A DNA stretch of 64,000 nucleotides, from positions 70,011,982 to 70,075,981 of the forward strand of contig CM040430.1 in the NCBI GenBank assembly GCA_022702705.1. The letters run 5' to 3'. The position numbers were made by a program, and so were the translations under genes. The DNA comes from Papilionanthe hookeriana x Papilionanthe teres. Taxonomy: Eukaryota > Streptophyta > Magnoliopsida > Asparagales > Orchidaceae. Every line of letters starts with the position of its first letter. Within the stretch, counting starts at the first letter, position 1. Shown in pieces: positions 1-10,064 of the stretch. The notes beneath the pieces were generated by a model. That model was not told the origin of the DNA, searched no databases, and worked only from the letters and a program-made list of their open reading frames with translations.

Positions 1-1273
1 TTGTTGTTTGCTAGTTTAGATTTGTTTATGTACTTTGTGTGGATTGTTGAGTGTTGAGACCGTTGTTAGAGTATTTTTAATTTATTGTGTTTAAGATTGA
101 AATTTAGATAAATTTATGTTTATTTCTCGTTTCATACCTTACCGTTTAGTAGTTAGTATTGTTGTTCAATTTCTCGTTATTATAAGTAGTATAGTCATTT
201 AATTTAATTACTAATGAGCCTGCTAATTTTTATACCTGCTTCATTATTTCAGTATTATTCATAAAAGCATGTGTAGAAGTAAATTTTTCTTTCTAGAATA
301 TTTTTTTTACATACTTATAAAAATTCCTTTTTAAAATTATGTTTTTCTTTCTCTAATACTTTAAAAATAATTAATCATGATAGACCAAAACATAAGTTTG
401 GGGGAAAGGGAAAATACATTCAAATTTAAATTTTATTTGTCCTTAAAGAACTAATATTTTCTTAAAATAAAAATTTTTAACAGAACACGAGGAATGAAGA
501 ATCTATTTAAGATCACTTAAATTTTTGAAATTATAAATAATTTAGGGGACTTAATCAAAAATTTTAATAACTTTGATTGATTTTAAGAATAGAATTATTC
601 AACTTAAAGAAAAATAATATTAAGAAATTTTTCTATTCATAGTAGAGATAATTGAATTTTAGAAGTATTAAGAAATCAAAAAATTATAACTCGAAAAAGA
701 ATAGATTGAAATTCTTTTTGAAATCTATTTATGTTATAATGATTAAGTAAAAATGTATAAGTTTGAAAATATAAGTTAAAGATAGTGAAGTTCAAAACCA
801 TTAACAGACTATCCAAATACAGTAATCCTCTCTTTTAAAAAAAAAAGAAAAAAAAAAGAGGAGAAGCTTGAGGAAATGCCTAATCAAAAATTGACTTCAC
901 TTGAATTAACTTATAAAAAGAAAACTGATTACATTTATTACTTAATTTTTAGGCATGTATTTTTATTAGAAAAGAATTTCATGAAGATCTTTTTCTTGTG
1001 AATAATTTATGTGATCTTAATATAATAAACTACAATTATTTTCGAAGTGAATGAAAAATTTTTGAAGTCTTATGATTTGATAGTTAGAATATTCTTTAAA
1101 TTCTTAAAATTAAACTTAGTTAGTGAAATTTGGTTAATAATTTACTAAAGCCTTTATAAAATCAAAAATTATAAGGAGTCTTAAATATTTACCTTTTTAT
1201 TCCAAATGTTATACATTTTATATAAGTAAAAAGGGTTACTTCGAGGACAAGTAACGTTTAAGTTTGGGGATTT
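1..1273 (+). mobile_element. 3' internal noncoding region of an Athila-like element (copy C)
   Basis: No gene is visible here. The stretch matches, in order, the 3' noncoding part of Athila A (about 36,240-37,712): an AAGTTTGGGGGAAAGGG tract at 393-409, a block reading GTGAAGTTCAAAACCATTAA near 785-805, an A/G-only tract at about 836-862, the words GAGAAGCTTGAGGAAATGCC, and a final polypurine tract AAGTTTGGGGA at 1,260-1,270 that abuts the LTR. The pol and gag parts of this copy would lie to the left of the window. The two G-rich tracts are candidate plus-strand primers for reverse transcription. Confidence 0.75.
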
Positions 1274-1477
1274 TGATCCAAGAAAAAATACCTATTTTTA
1301 TGCCTTGATTTTTATTAAATTTTAAGGATATTATGCTTTAATGAAAGGTATTTTTGTGTTTTTGGATGTAGGCGATACAAAAATGTTCAAGAAGGAGAAA
1401 AATATGAAAAAGGAGCAAAAATGGAGCAAAAAGGAGCAAAAATGGAGCTAAAATGCAAAATAGTCGAAATTACTGGC

Positions 1478-1514
1478 CTGGCGCCTAGGCGCCAGAGTCC
1501 GGCGCCTAAGCGCC
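1478..1514. repeat. GC-rich palindrome pair in Athila LTR C
   Basis: CTGGCGCCTAGGCGCCAG (1,478-1,495) is an 18-bp perfect palindrome. A near-copy GGCGCCTAAGCGCC follows at 1,501-1,514, and GGCGCCTAGGCGCC recurs at 1,705-1,718. They stand out in an otherwise AT-rich LTR and have counterparts at a similar LTR position in other Athila copies. They may act in cis or simply be methylation targets; the function is unknown. Confidence 0.85.
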
Positions 1515-1791
1515 AGCTCGATACAGAAAACCGTTAGGCGGTTATTTTGACGGTATGAGTGGTTATTGGACCTTCTAGAAGACTGACAGTTGTTCCTGAT
1601 TTATAGGACATGTGATACAATGTATTTGGATGCTTCAAAATGGTTTTAATCGCGAAGAGGTGCGATCCAAAGTGAAGAGGTGCGAAGAACTGGACACGGT
1701 GTCCGGCGCCTAGGCGCCAGACACACCTTCTAGAAGATTCATTGAATGTGGACACATTTTGAAGAGGTGCATTGAGGCAACCCTTGAAGCC

Positions 1792-1799
1792 TATAAATA
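1792..1799 (+). promoter_or_regulatory. TATA box of Athila LTR C
   Basis: CCTATAAATAGG is a textbook plant TATA box about 520 bp into the LTR and roughly 75 bp past the last palindrome. It would place the U3/R border near 1,825. Confidence 0.7.
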
Positions 1800-3041
1800 G
1801 GAGAGTATTCCTTCAAAGAAAAATGCCCCATCTACCTCTCCTTATCTAGAGTCCTATCTAGAGAGAGAATTAGAGAGATCATATTAGGGCCACCTTTATA
1901 CTTTCCTTCATAAATTAGTGAGTTTATTTTAGAGTTTGTATTTAGAGTTTGAAAGAGTTGGTGCATCTGTAGTTCATTATGCTGTGGAATCAGTAAGAAT
2001 CAGAAGTTCAGTAGGAGAAACATCTAAGATAAGTATTTTTATTTTGAATTAAAGTTTATTTATTATGTTTTGTTATTTAATTTCAATGTGTTCTAAGTAG
2101 TTACTTTACTTTTTCATTTCAATTATGAAATGATAAATAAGATAATACAAAATTCGTCGGAGAATTAAAAATCATATATTTTCAAAACATTGTGATGATA
2201 TTAATACCGGTTCTTAATTTACTATTTAAATTGGCCATTTAAATTGTTAAAACCTGTTGAAGAGTTTTGAGACCTAGAAGGAGATAAATTCTTCACTTGT
2301 AGATATCACATGAATCCTTGGGTAGTCGAAGGCCTTGTGCGGGTTATTCAAGGTGAAGTGCAAATTAATAAGAAGATATTAGATATAATTATAATGGGCG
2401 TAGAATTGATAAGTTTTTAGAGTGACAGACTAAATTCTTGTGATTTAGTTTATAGAAAAGGAAAGGGTCACTAGTAGGGCCGACCATAGCCACCCTTGGA
2501 CATCTAGTAGTGTGAGCCTAGAATAACTCATTCTACTAACAATACATCCTGACTTGATCTATAGGCTAGCCAATGTTCTTTGCACCTGGATCAAAGGGTA
2601 AAGAATATGAATGCTTCTATTTGGCACAATACCATAAATTTATATTCTCCACGAATATTATCATTATCTTAGAAAATCTTTGATTAATTGAAAGGGAGAA
2701 AGTTGCTTTCTTATTGCTATTTTCATCAATTATTTTATTTCTACTTTATTATTGCATCTAGTAAATTAAAGATATTTTATTTTTAATTATAAAAGAAATA
2801 CTTTAAAATAAAAATATTTAAAGATCTATAACTCTCTCCTCGTGGGAACGATACTGGGGTCTTTGTTTCAAAGCCCTATATTACTTGAAACGATACGTAT
2901 ACTTGTGTAGAACCCCTAGTGTGTAAAATATTTTCTATAAAATTATATTTATATACACTAGTCGCTATTATTATTTATATCATAAATTTTTGAAAGCATT
3001 AATTAGTACGTTGATCTTCAGAGGACTTCGGGTCAAGTTTT

Positions 3042-3059
3042 TGGCACCGTTGCCTGGGA
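3042..3059 (+). other. Primer binding site of Athila copy C
   Basis: TGGCACCGTTGCCTGGGA lies just inside the LTR. Athila elements are known to use a site of the form TGGCGCCGTTGCCGGGGA (usually assigned to tRNA-Asp); this copy differs at a few positions. Only about 30 more bases of Athila internal sequence follow before the AlkB-bearing element begins. Confidence 0.8.
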
Positions 3060-3088
3060 AGAAGATTTTAGTACGCATATATTTATAT

Positions 3089-3660
3089 CGGGTCACCTAC
3101 CGGTAGTGGTATCTCCACCGGCCCTCGGAATTCTCTGGGGCATGCTATCAGGAGGTCAGATCTGAACATGATGTTGCACTAGTTGATGAAAGACACTGTG
3201 CAGAAAGGTCTGACGATGTTCTGATGGGCTATGTGTGGCGGTATGCAATCGCCTTCTCTGTATATGTTAATGATGCAGCTGTTGGGTATACAATCTGCAG
3301 GAAATACCCTCCATGTCACCATCCTTTTACCACCCTTTTGATAATTCTCGGCATCGGATCCACCTCACTACGACAGAGTATTCCTGGTGGATTTTCCTTT
3401 CTGTCTTCGGCGAAGTTGTAGCATCACCCGCATTGGATTGTAACTCTTCCTTTTCCTTTCATCCATCTTCAAGGTTCTGAATAAGTTATTTCTCTTAGGC
3501 GACCAGCTCGGCCCATTTTCTGAAGCCCAACGACACAGTCCACAATTTGTTGCTGCTCGTAGTCTGAGAATACATCTGTATGCACCTCGAGGCCCTCCAA
3601 GATGTTGATCCTTTTGCCTCGGATTCTTTCAAAATATTCAAAAGTTTTCTTTTCAACATT
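3089..3660 (-). pseudogene. AlkB-like 2OG/Fe(II) dioxygenase domain (ALKBH9/10 type) at the 3' end of retroelement O1
   Basis: The minus-strand translation reads through the hallmark blocks of plant ALKBH9/10 proteins in the right order: an EYFERIRGKRINILEGLEVH block with HTDVFSDYEQQQIVD (3,541-3,655), ITYSEP then RWMKGKGRVTIQ (3,430-3,485), YNFAEDRKENPPGI (about 3,378-3,420), IPNSCIINIYREGDCIPPH (about 3,233-3,290), then VRPFCTVSF and FRGPVEIPLPVG ending near 3,095. In the family this domain uses 2-oxoglutarate and iron to demethylate RNA (m6A for Arabidopsis ALKBH9B and ALKBH10B). Damage seen: in-frame stops near 3,470, 3,424 and 3,187, one frameshift near 3,325, and the iron-binding HxD reads H-I-A (CAC at 3,233-3,235, GCC at 3,227-3,229). 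The second iron histidine and the 2OG-binding arginine are missing because the element ends here. The family call is firm from the block order; the activity of the ancestor is inferred. Confidence 0.85.
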
Positions 3661-3689
3661 CTACATCCTCTCTAGCTCGTATTCCGGAA

Positions 3690-4397
3690 TTATTTGCAAC
3701 CAGCGAGGTCCGGTAACGTACTGTGGGATGTACGGTTCAACTCCAGCACGCTCTCCTGCATGTCTCGCTCCTCGAGGATAGTCTCTGTCGAGACATCCTC
3801 CGGGGTTGCTTTCGCAACAAGACTCTTCAAAACTGGTGCATCTGTCTGGCGTCGTGGCACCGATTCTGTTTCTGCTCTTCTTGGAATTTCTTTCATCTTT
3901 TCTGTTGTTCTTAGAGTTGGTTTCCTCTTTTATGGTTCCTGACGAACCGATTTCCTTGGAGTATTCACACTGACGGTAGCAATTGTCTCTTCATGTTGGT
4001 CTGCTGCTAGCTTGGTTAGCATCTTGCGAATGCGATGGTTCTTGTTTCTTCGCTGAGTCGGAATGAGAGTAGCTCTCCTTACTTCTTGAATTTCTATGGG
4101 CATAGCACTGACAAGCCTGCCGTCTGCTGTAGCAACCACGGACATAACTTTCTTGTCTTCTCCTGTTGCATGAGCGACGTTTGCTTTTCTTTTCTTGCTG
4201 GTGGACTGTTGACTCAGGCAACCTAATTTCATCACTGTTTGACTGTGGAACTCTTCCCCATCAATCGAGATCCAATCATTTTCTTTGTACTGTAGCCCGG
4301 CCGGTGTGAAATTAGAATAGATCTCAATTACGGCCCCATTCTTCATCCTCTTTTCATCGAGTGCTAGACTCACGCCATTCTTAAAGTTCAGAACCAA
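3690..4397 (-). pseudogene. 3' ORF of the O1 retroelement, probable N-terminal part of the AlkB-like protein
   Basis: One minus-strand frame runs from a Met at 4,397 to 3,690 with a single stop (3,930-3,932), about 235 codons. It starts about 330 bases after the end of pol. I do not recognise a domain. The first 65 residues are mixed and could fold (FKNGVSLALDEKRMKNGAVI at the start, GLQYKENDWISIDGEEFHSQ further on). The rest is rich in Lys, Arg, Glu and Ser and looks disordered. The AlkB-like blocks follow directly but in another frame, so a frameshift near 3,700 probably split one protein of about 430 residues. Plant ALKBH9/10 proteins also have a long low-complexity N-terminal part before the catalytic domain, which fits, but homology of this part is not shown. 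Confidence 0.55.
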
Positions 4398-4737
4398 CTA
4401 CCCTGTGAAATACAAGGAAATGATCAGGGGTTGTACTAAGAACAAGAACAATAAGAAAATTTACTTATTAATGGAAAATCTTTTATTTTATTTTATTTTA
4501 TTTCAAATTTTAATAAGAGTAGGAAAAGATGAGGAAAGATCAGGAGTGAGCTGATTTAAAAGGAGGGATCAAAATTTTATCATTTCACATATTTTCTTTT
4601 TAACACATTTTTTGTTAATGATTTTTATCATCCATTTTTTATGTTGGGTTCGGACCCAGTTACAAATGATTACTCTACCCGTGCTTCTAGGAATGAGACT
4701 TCATTTTTAAAGTTCATCCTTCGAAACATCAGGTTGC

Positions 4738-5958
4738 GTAATACTTCTTCAAGTATCGTCCATTAATTGGAAGCATAGGTCATTCTCCCTGACAATTCAC
4801 AAGCTGGTAGGAACCTCCTGAGTAGACTGTCTCAACCATGAACGGCCCTTCCCATGTAGGTTCAAATTTACCTCCTATCTTGCAGTGTGCAAGAATAGGT
4901 CTTCTGAGAACTAGAACCAAGTCACCAACTTTGAATGTCCTGGGGCGGACCAATTTATCGTGGGCCTGGATCATCTTGGCTTGATACAGTTCCAAATTCT
5001 GCTGCGCTGAAAGTCTTTTCCCTTCCAAGCTTTCCAATTCTTCTAGTCATAATTTGGCATTCTCTTCTGTAGTAATCTTGTTCGCAACTGCAATTCTAAG
5101 TGACGGAAGCTGAACCTCTAAGGGTAAAACGGCCTCGGACCCGTACACTAGAGCTTAGGGTGTGGACTGAGTAGAAGTTTTGAAAGTCGTCCTGTAGGCC
5201 CATAAGGCTTCTAACAAATTCTCGTGCCAATTTCTTTTGTTGTCATCTAAAGTTTTCTTTAGAATCTGGACGAGAGTTTTATTAAAAGCCTCGGCGAAGC
5301 CGTTTGCTCTTGGGTAGTAGATCATTGAATAGCGCCAGTCGATCCCGTGTCTTCTGACAAAATTGTTGATCTTCATGCTCTTAAACGCGGGCCCATTATC
5401 TGAGATAATTCTGTGCGGTACCCCAAAACGGTAGACAACTTCATTCTTGAAGAACTGTAGCACGTGATGTGCTTTTACTTCTTTGAGCAGTATAGCTTCT
5501 GCATATTTCGAAAAGTAATATGTAGCTGCAAGAATGAAGCGACGTCCTCTTGAAGAAGGCGGTTCTATTGGACCCAAGATATTTGTGCCCCAACATTCGA
5601 ACGACCACGACGTGATTTTCAGATGTAGCACATTCAGAGGTTGATGTAAAACCACTCCATGCACTTGACACTGGTGACAACTCTTGGCAACTTTCATGCA
5701 GTCGATCATCATCGAGGGCCAGTAGTACCCTAGTCTTTTAATTTTTAATTTCATCTATGGACCCGACTGATGAGCACCACAAAGTCCTGAGTGTACTTCT
5801 TTAACGATTTCACGAGCCTCAGACACGCTCAGGCACCTTAGCCACATCTGATCAAAAGACCTTCTGTATAACGTATTGTTTATTAATGTGTATGACAGAG
5901 TTCTTTTCTTGATTTGATGAGCTAATGACTTATCGTCCAGTAGGTGTCCTGTTTGCAA
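4738..5958 (-). pseudogene. Integrase of Tat/Ogre-like element O1
   Basis: Integrase would insert the cDNA into host DNA. The HHCC zinc-binding part is visible (HSGLCGAHQ, then KSCHQCQ, 5,660-5,810). The catalytic core follows: WGTNILGPI around 5,580, where the first catalytic Asp is replaced by Asn; IISDNGPAFKS near 5,390 (second Asp kept); ANGFAEAFNKTL near 5,290 (Glu kept). The C-terminal part with KVGDLVLVLRRP and GKFEPTWEGPF lies at 4,780-4,950 and ends PMLPINGRYLKKYY near 4,740. It is in one frame with RT and RNase H, interrupted by stops at 5,755, 5,155, about 5,050 and 4,780. The Asp-to-Asn change alone should abolish activity. Confidence 0.9.
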
Positions 5959-5999
5959 GTAGTCTATTAAAGGCTGCCGCCAATCCTCTGTATTTTATG

Positions 6000-6520
6000 T
6001 TACTGCTACAACTGATTCTTCTTCTTTTTCTGACTTGTATATTGCATCCATGTCGAGCTGTGAGAGGACCTGTCGTCCTTTAACTGTCATTTCAACTAAC
6101 TCATCCTGTAAGCAGGCAAATTCCTTTGCAAGGCAGGCTAACGCATCTGCAAGAGCATTTTCTCTTCTGGGAATCTTGTAGATCGTTACATTCGGAATCT
6201 ACTCCAACAATTTCATGGCATACTGAAAGTACTGCTCGAGTCTTGGTTTCAGAATTCTGTACTGTCCGGCGATTTTTTGAATGATCAACTGAGAATCTCC
6301 ATAGATGTTGATGTCTGCTACTCCCATCTGAACGGTTAATTCCATTCCGGTTATAAGGGCTTCGTATTCCGCTTCGTTGTTCGTGCACGGTTCTGTTAAG
6401 TGGTAGGAATACCTTAACATCCCCCGCTCCGGCGTTATAAATATTAGTCTGATTTCTACTTTACCGGGCACTATCATTTGCAGTTCTTTGTCCTTTCGTG
6501 TTGAAGATGCTCTGTCGAAG
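6000..6520 (-). pseudogene. Second (archaeal-type) RNase H of the Tat lineage, element O1
   Basis: This extra RNase H sits between the RT-linked RNase H and integrase, the diagnostic arrangement of Tat-lineage elements. Motifs in order: FFDRASS (first Asp; the family usually has FDG), LTEPCTNNEAEYEALITGME (catalytic Glu region) near 6,350-6,410, IYGDSQLIIQKIAGQY (second Asp) near 6,260-6,310, and IPRRENALADALACLAKE (last Asp) near 6,120-6,175. It continues the same frame as RT, with stops at 6,523, 6,199 and about 6,000. In Tat elements it is thought to replace or supplement the RT-linked RNase H in removing RNA from the hybrid. Confidence 0.85.
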
Positions 6521-6528
6521 AACTATTC

Positions 6529-8064
6529 CTAACGTTGATCATTGGGGTCTTCTAGGCTCATTATCTGCTCGTCTGGCAAGTCATCGTTGAGAGGCGATTC
6601 TGCCGGTAAAGGGTGTGCTGCGAGGAAGTCTGCTAGGACTTGCCCCTTTATGGCACGAAGAGGAATGAAAGTTATTTTGAATTGCAATAGTATCATCGAC
6701 CACCTGGAAATTCTGTCGGAAAGCATCGAGCGAGTCATCAAATATTGCAATGGATTAAACTTTGAAATAAGGTTGACCTTATGAGAAAGCATGTAATGTC
6801 TGAGCTTTTGAGCGGCGAAGATCAGGGCTAAACAATGCTTCTCAATTGAGGGATACTTTACTTCCGTCAGATATAGACGACGACTTAAGTAGTCAAGAGC
6901 ATTTTTTTTTCCCTCGTCATTGACTCAGGCTAACGAGGCTCCAAGGGAGTCGTCTAAAGCCGTGGTATAAAGTATTAACGGTCTACCCGAGACTGGGGCT
7001 ACTAAGACAGGAGGTGTCATTAAATACTACTTAATGTCCTCGAAGGCCCACTGGCATTTCTCTTCCCAAACAAATTTGGCATCCTTTTTAACCAATGCCG
7101 AGAAGGGCTGACACCTACCTGACAAATTCGAAATAAAGCGTCGAAGATATGCCAACTTCCCTTGAAAGGATCGTAATTGTTTCAAAGTTTTGGGAGGCGA
7201 CATTTCTAAGATAGCTTTAATCTTCTCTGAATCGATTTCAATTCCGCGATGTCGGACAACAAATCCTAAGAATTTCGTGGAGGTAATGTCGAAGGTGCAT
7301 TTCAAGGGATTCATCTTAAGATTAAATTGTCTTAATCGCTCGAAAACAATTCTCAAATCATACAAGTGATCTTCCTTCAATTTGCTCTTGATGACCACAT
7401 CATCCACGTAGCATTCGACTTGGTTGTGAATGAGATCATCAAAAATCCTCGTCATAGCTCTTTGGTAAGTTGCTCCTGCGTTCTTCAATCCAAAAGGCAT
7501 CACTATGTAGCAGTACACTCCGATTGGCGTTCTGAAGGCTGTGAGTTTCTCATCTTTCGATGCCATCTTTATCTGATTGTATCCTGACGATCCATCCATG
7601 TAAGAGAATACTTCATGTGTCGAAGCGATGTCGATCATCAATTCTGGAATTGGTAGCGGGAATTCATCCTTTGGGCATGCTTTATTCAAGCCTCTGAAAT
7701 CCACGTAGATTCTGATCTGACCGTTCTTCTTTCTGACTGATACCACATTGGCTAACCAAGTTGGGTATTATTGTTCACGGACAAATTTAGCGTCTATTAG
7801 CTTCTTAACTTCAGCTATTACTTGTTGTTCAATCTCTAGATGCATTCTTCTCGGAGCTTGTCTAACTGGAACGGCAGTGTGATCCACTCCTAGCTCGTGA
7901 ACTGCGACTTCTGGAGCTAATCCTGGCATTTCATCGTAACTCCAAGCAAAACAGTCCTTGAATTTTATTAGTAGCTTGATCATGTTTTCGTAGTCTTCTT
8001 TATTGAGTAAGGAGCTAACAAAGGTCGGCCTAGGCTCTTCGCTAGTACCTAAGTTAACTTCCAT
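6529..8064 (-). pseudogene. Reverse transcriptase and RT-linked RNase H of element O1
   Basis: RT copies the element RNA into cDNA. The thumb-to-palm motifs are clear: KKLIDAKFVRE, VVSVRKKNGQIRIYVDFRGL, LNKACPKDEFPLPIPE, YMDGSSGYNQIKMA, YCYIVMPFGLKNAGATYQR and the active site CYVDDVVIKSK near 7,400, with both Asp kept. The connection (KFLGFVVRHRGIEID, SFQGKLAYLRRFI) leads into the RNase H part (LYTTALDDSLGASLA near 6,930-6,975 and YLSRRLYLTEVKYPSIEKHC). About 1.5 kb stays in one frame without a frameshift but has stops at 7,768, 7,027 and about 6,929. The first of these replaces a position that is usually Gln. Of the pol parts in this window this is the best preserved. Confidence 0.95.
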
Positions 8065-8072
8065 TAACTCGT

Positions 8073-9242
8073 CTATTGTAGATTTAATCTCTTCTTCAAA
8101 TTTTGTGGAGCATCTCCAATTGGTAGATCTTCGAGATCTTCTGAAGCTTCCAAGTAGTCTTCGTTAGGCTCGCAAGTGACAACCAAGCAAATTCCCGTAT
8201 CATCAACTGATCCTACTGTGCCGAATCCGAGACCATGTTTTGAATTGGGCGGTCGACCGATATTATTCCATAATATTTTGAAGTGATGTGATTGATCTTT
8301 TGTCCATTGTTTAGGTAGAACACCACGCCGCATCAAATTCTGAACACAGGGAGAATACCACTCAAAAGGCAGTTCCATTAATTCAGATGAAGTAACATCT
8401 TCAAATTGTACATTATTTTCAATTTTAGAAGAAGAGGCACCACGGTAGAATTTGATCGGTTTAGTACCGCCACCATGCCCTTCCTTGACCACCATACCCT
8501 CGACCTTATTAGAATGGATCGGGGTCAGGGTCATAGTATGCACATAGTGGTTAATCTTCTCGTACATTGATTTGTATCCTTCATTCTTTTCGTCTTTGAG
8601 AGAGATCTTGAACTGTGGTTTCTTTTGACTTATTATGGCTGCTTCTCTCTTTGTTTCTTCTTCCTCGGAACTTTTCTCCCAATCAACATCGATGACCGGT
8701 TTCTTCTGTTCAACTATTCCACTATTTCTTCCACGACCTCGTCCCCGTCCTCGACCTCGAGTGCAAGTTCTGGAGAAACCTTCACCATCTCGCCGCAAGG
8801 GAGTGGTGAGTAACTGTTGAATAAGAATTTCAGGTTCTTCGTCGTCTCGAACTTCTCTTGATTCATTTGATACGGTATTTCTGGAGAAGATTGTTTTCTT
8901 CGGAAGCGCGTAGTAGGCTGCATCTTCGTGAATTCTGATTTCATGCACAGAGTCTTTGATACACTGTTCTCCTCCTTCATAATACTTTATGCACTGGTGC
9001 AGAGATGAAGGTACCATCCGGTTCTCATGGATCCATGACCGACTCAGTAGAGCGTTGAATGATGTCTCAGAATCAATTATATGGAATTTTACGGTTGTTT
9101 TTGCTAAATCGCCGGTCTTCATCAAAAGTGTTATCGATCCGAGAGCTCTTTCTCCTTTCTGGTTGAAGCCTCTTAATAACATCTTGTCTGCTTCGAGTTC
9201 GCAAGCATCAATTTCCAAATATGCTAGCGTCCAAAGATTCAT
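8073..9242 (-). pseudogene. Protease C-terminal half and long protease-RT spacer of element O1
   Basis: This 389-codon open frame begins with the second half of a retroviral-type aspartic protease (MNLWTLAYLEI, then FHIIDSETSFNALLSRSWIH near 9,040-9,080, where family members typically read YNLLLGRPWIH). The rest is a long spacer: an acidic linker, an Arg-Gly run TRGRGRGRGRGRNSG near 8,730-8,765, and a region ending in ELMELPFEWYSPCVQNLMRR. Ogre elements are known to carry an intron between protease and RT, so part of this spacer may be spliced out. I saw no G-patch or other domain I would name. A frameshift joins it to RT just below 8,073. Confidence 0.75.
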
Positions 9243-10050
9243 TATGTTGATTGATGCTCCCGATCAACTAACACCCCGGAGAGCGTAAATTTTCCAATAA
9301 GTGACCGAAATGTACAACGGTCGGTTGTGATCGAGTCGTTCCCGCAGTAGCATCATTGTCCGTGAAGGTAACACCTCGCTGTTTTTTTAACGAGCAAACC
9401 TCGTCTAAGGAATTACCGGCCATTTGAGCTAAGCAAATTTTTGGATCAAGTAAAGCCTTTATTAGAGTTTTTCTCATCTCCATTGACAGGATCAGAGCAT
9501 CGTATAAGCTCAGTTTGGCTGGTAGCTTCCTAAGATGGGCTAGCACGTTATAATCCACTTTATTACCTGGCTCTTTAGTCTCTTCCCGAATGGGCAATTC
9601 TTCCGTTGGGGTTGGCTCTTCTCGAGCAACCATCTGCTTTCCTTTATCCTTTAAACCCATGCTCGGGGGTAGAACTTTTCCGTTTCTTAGATTGACTTCT
9701 ATTTTTTCTTCTGAATATGGTGCTGGATCTACCGGTGTCTCCTCTTGAATTGGAAAGACTCGCTCTTCTGGAGTTGCTTCAGAATCTGATAACTCTAATT
9801 CTATCGTGATTGGAGCTCCTCGGAATTCACAAATGGACTCATCGCTCATTGAGCTTTCGTAGCCATCCTTGTGAACATCTTCTCCTTTGTCATGGTTGTC
9901 GAGGTTTAGTACGATTTGAGAATCTTTATTTATATCGAAATCGAGATCCAGATTAGGTTGGTTGTCGCTAGTTACATAATCGTTAGAAACAGTCAAAACG
10001 TAGCCAACGCCATAACTCTTATCATTATAAGATCCCGCCGGGGCGAGCAA
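9243..10050 (-). pseudogene. Gag C-terminal linker and protease active-site region of element O1
   Basis: The frame starts MLAPAGSYNDKSYG and runs as an acidic, Glu/Asp-rich linker with VDYNVLAHLRKLPAKLSLYD (a protease-leading segment typical of Tat gag-pol) near 9,510-9,570. The protease active site falls across a frame change: V-L-V-D is read in one frame around 9,264-9,275 and G-A-S-I-N-I-M in the frame that continues downstream. A one-base loss at the Asp-Gly step explains this. The protein would have cut the gag-pol polyprotein. Confidence 0.7.
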
Positions 10051-10064
10051 ATAATCGTACAGAG

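Larger units (their letters stand above)
1274..3035 (+). repeat. Athila-like LTR (copy C), about 1.76 kb
   Basis: It starts TGATCC directly after a polypurine tract and ends GGGTCA six bases before a primer site, so the same LTR is joined to a 3' internal end on its left and a 5' internal start on its right. The U3 part carries perfect palindromes of the GGCGCC type (1,478-1,495 and 1,705-1,718) and a TATA box at 1,792. The segment at about 2,830-2,950 (CGTGGGAACGATACT, then ACTTGAAACGATACGTATACTTG) corresponds to the conserved LTR tail seen in the other Athila copies near 27,590-27,660 and 39,190-39,255. Confidence 0.85.

Noticed and set aside
3694..3942. Plus-strand 82-codon ORF opposite the AlkB-upstream region
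   Set aside because: It is the antisense shadow of the minus-strand 3' ORF, which has the protein-like composition.
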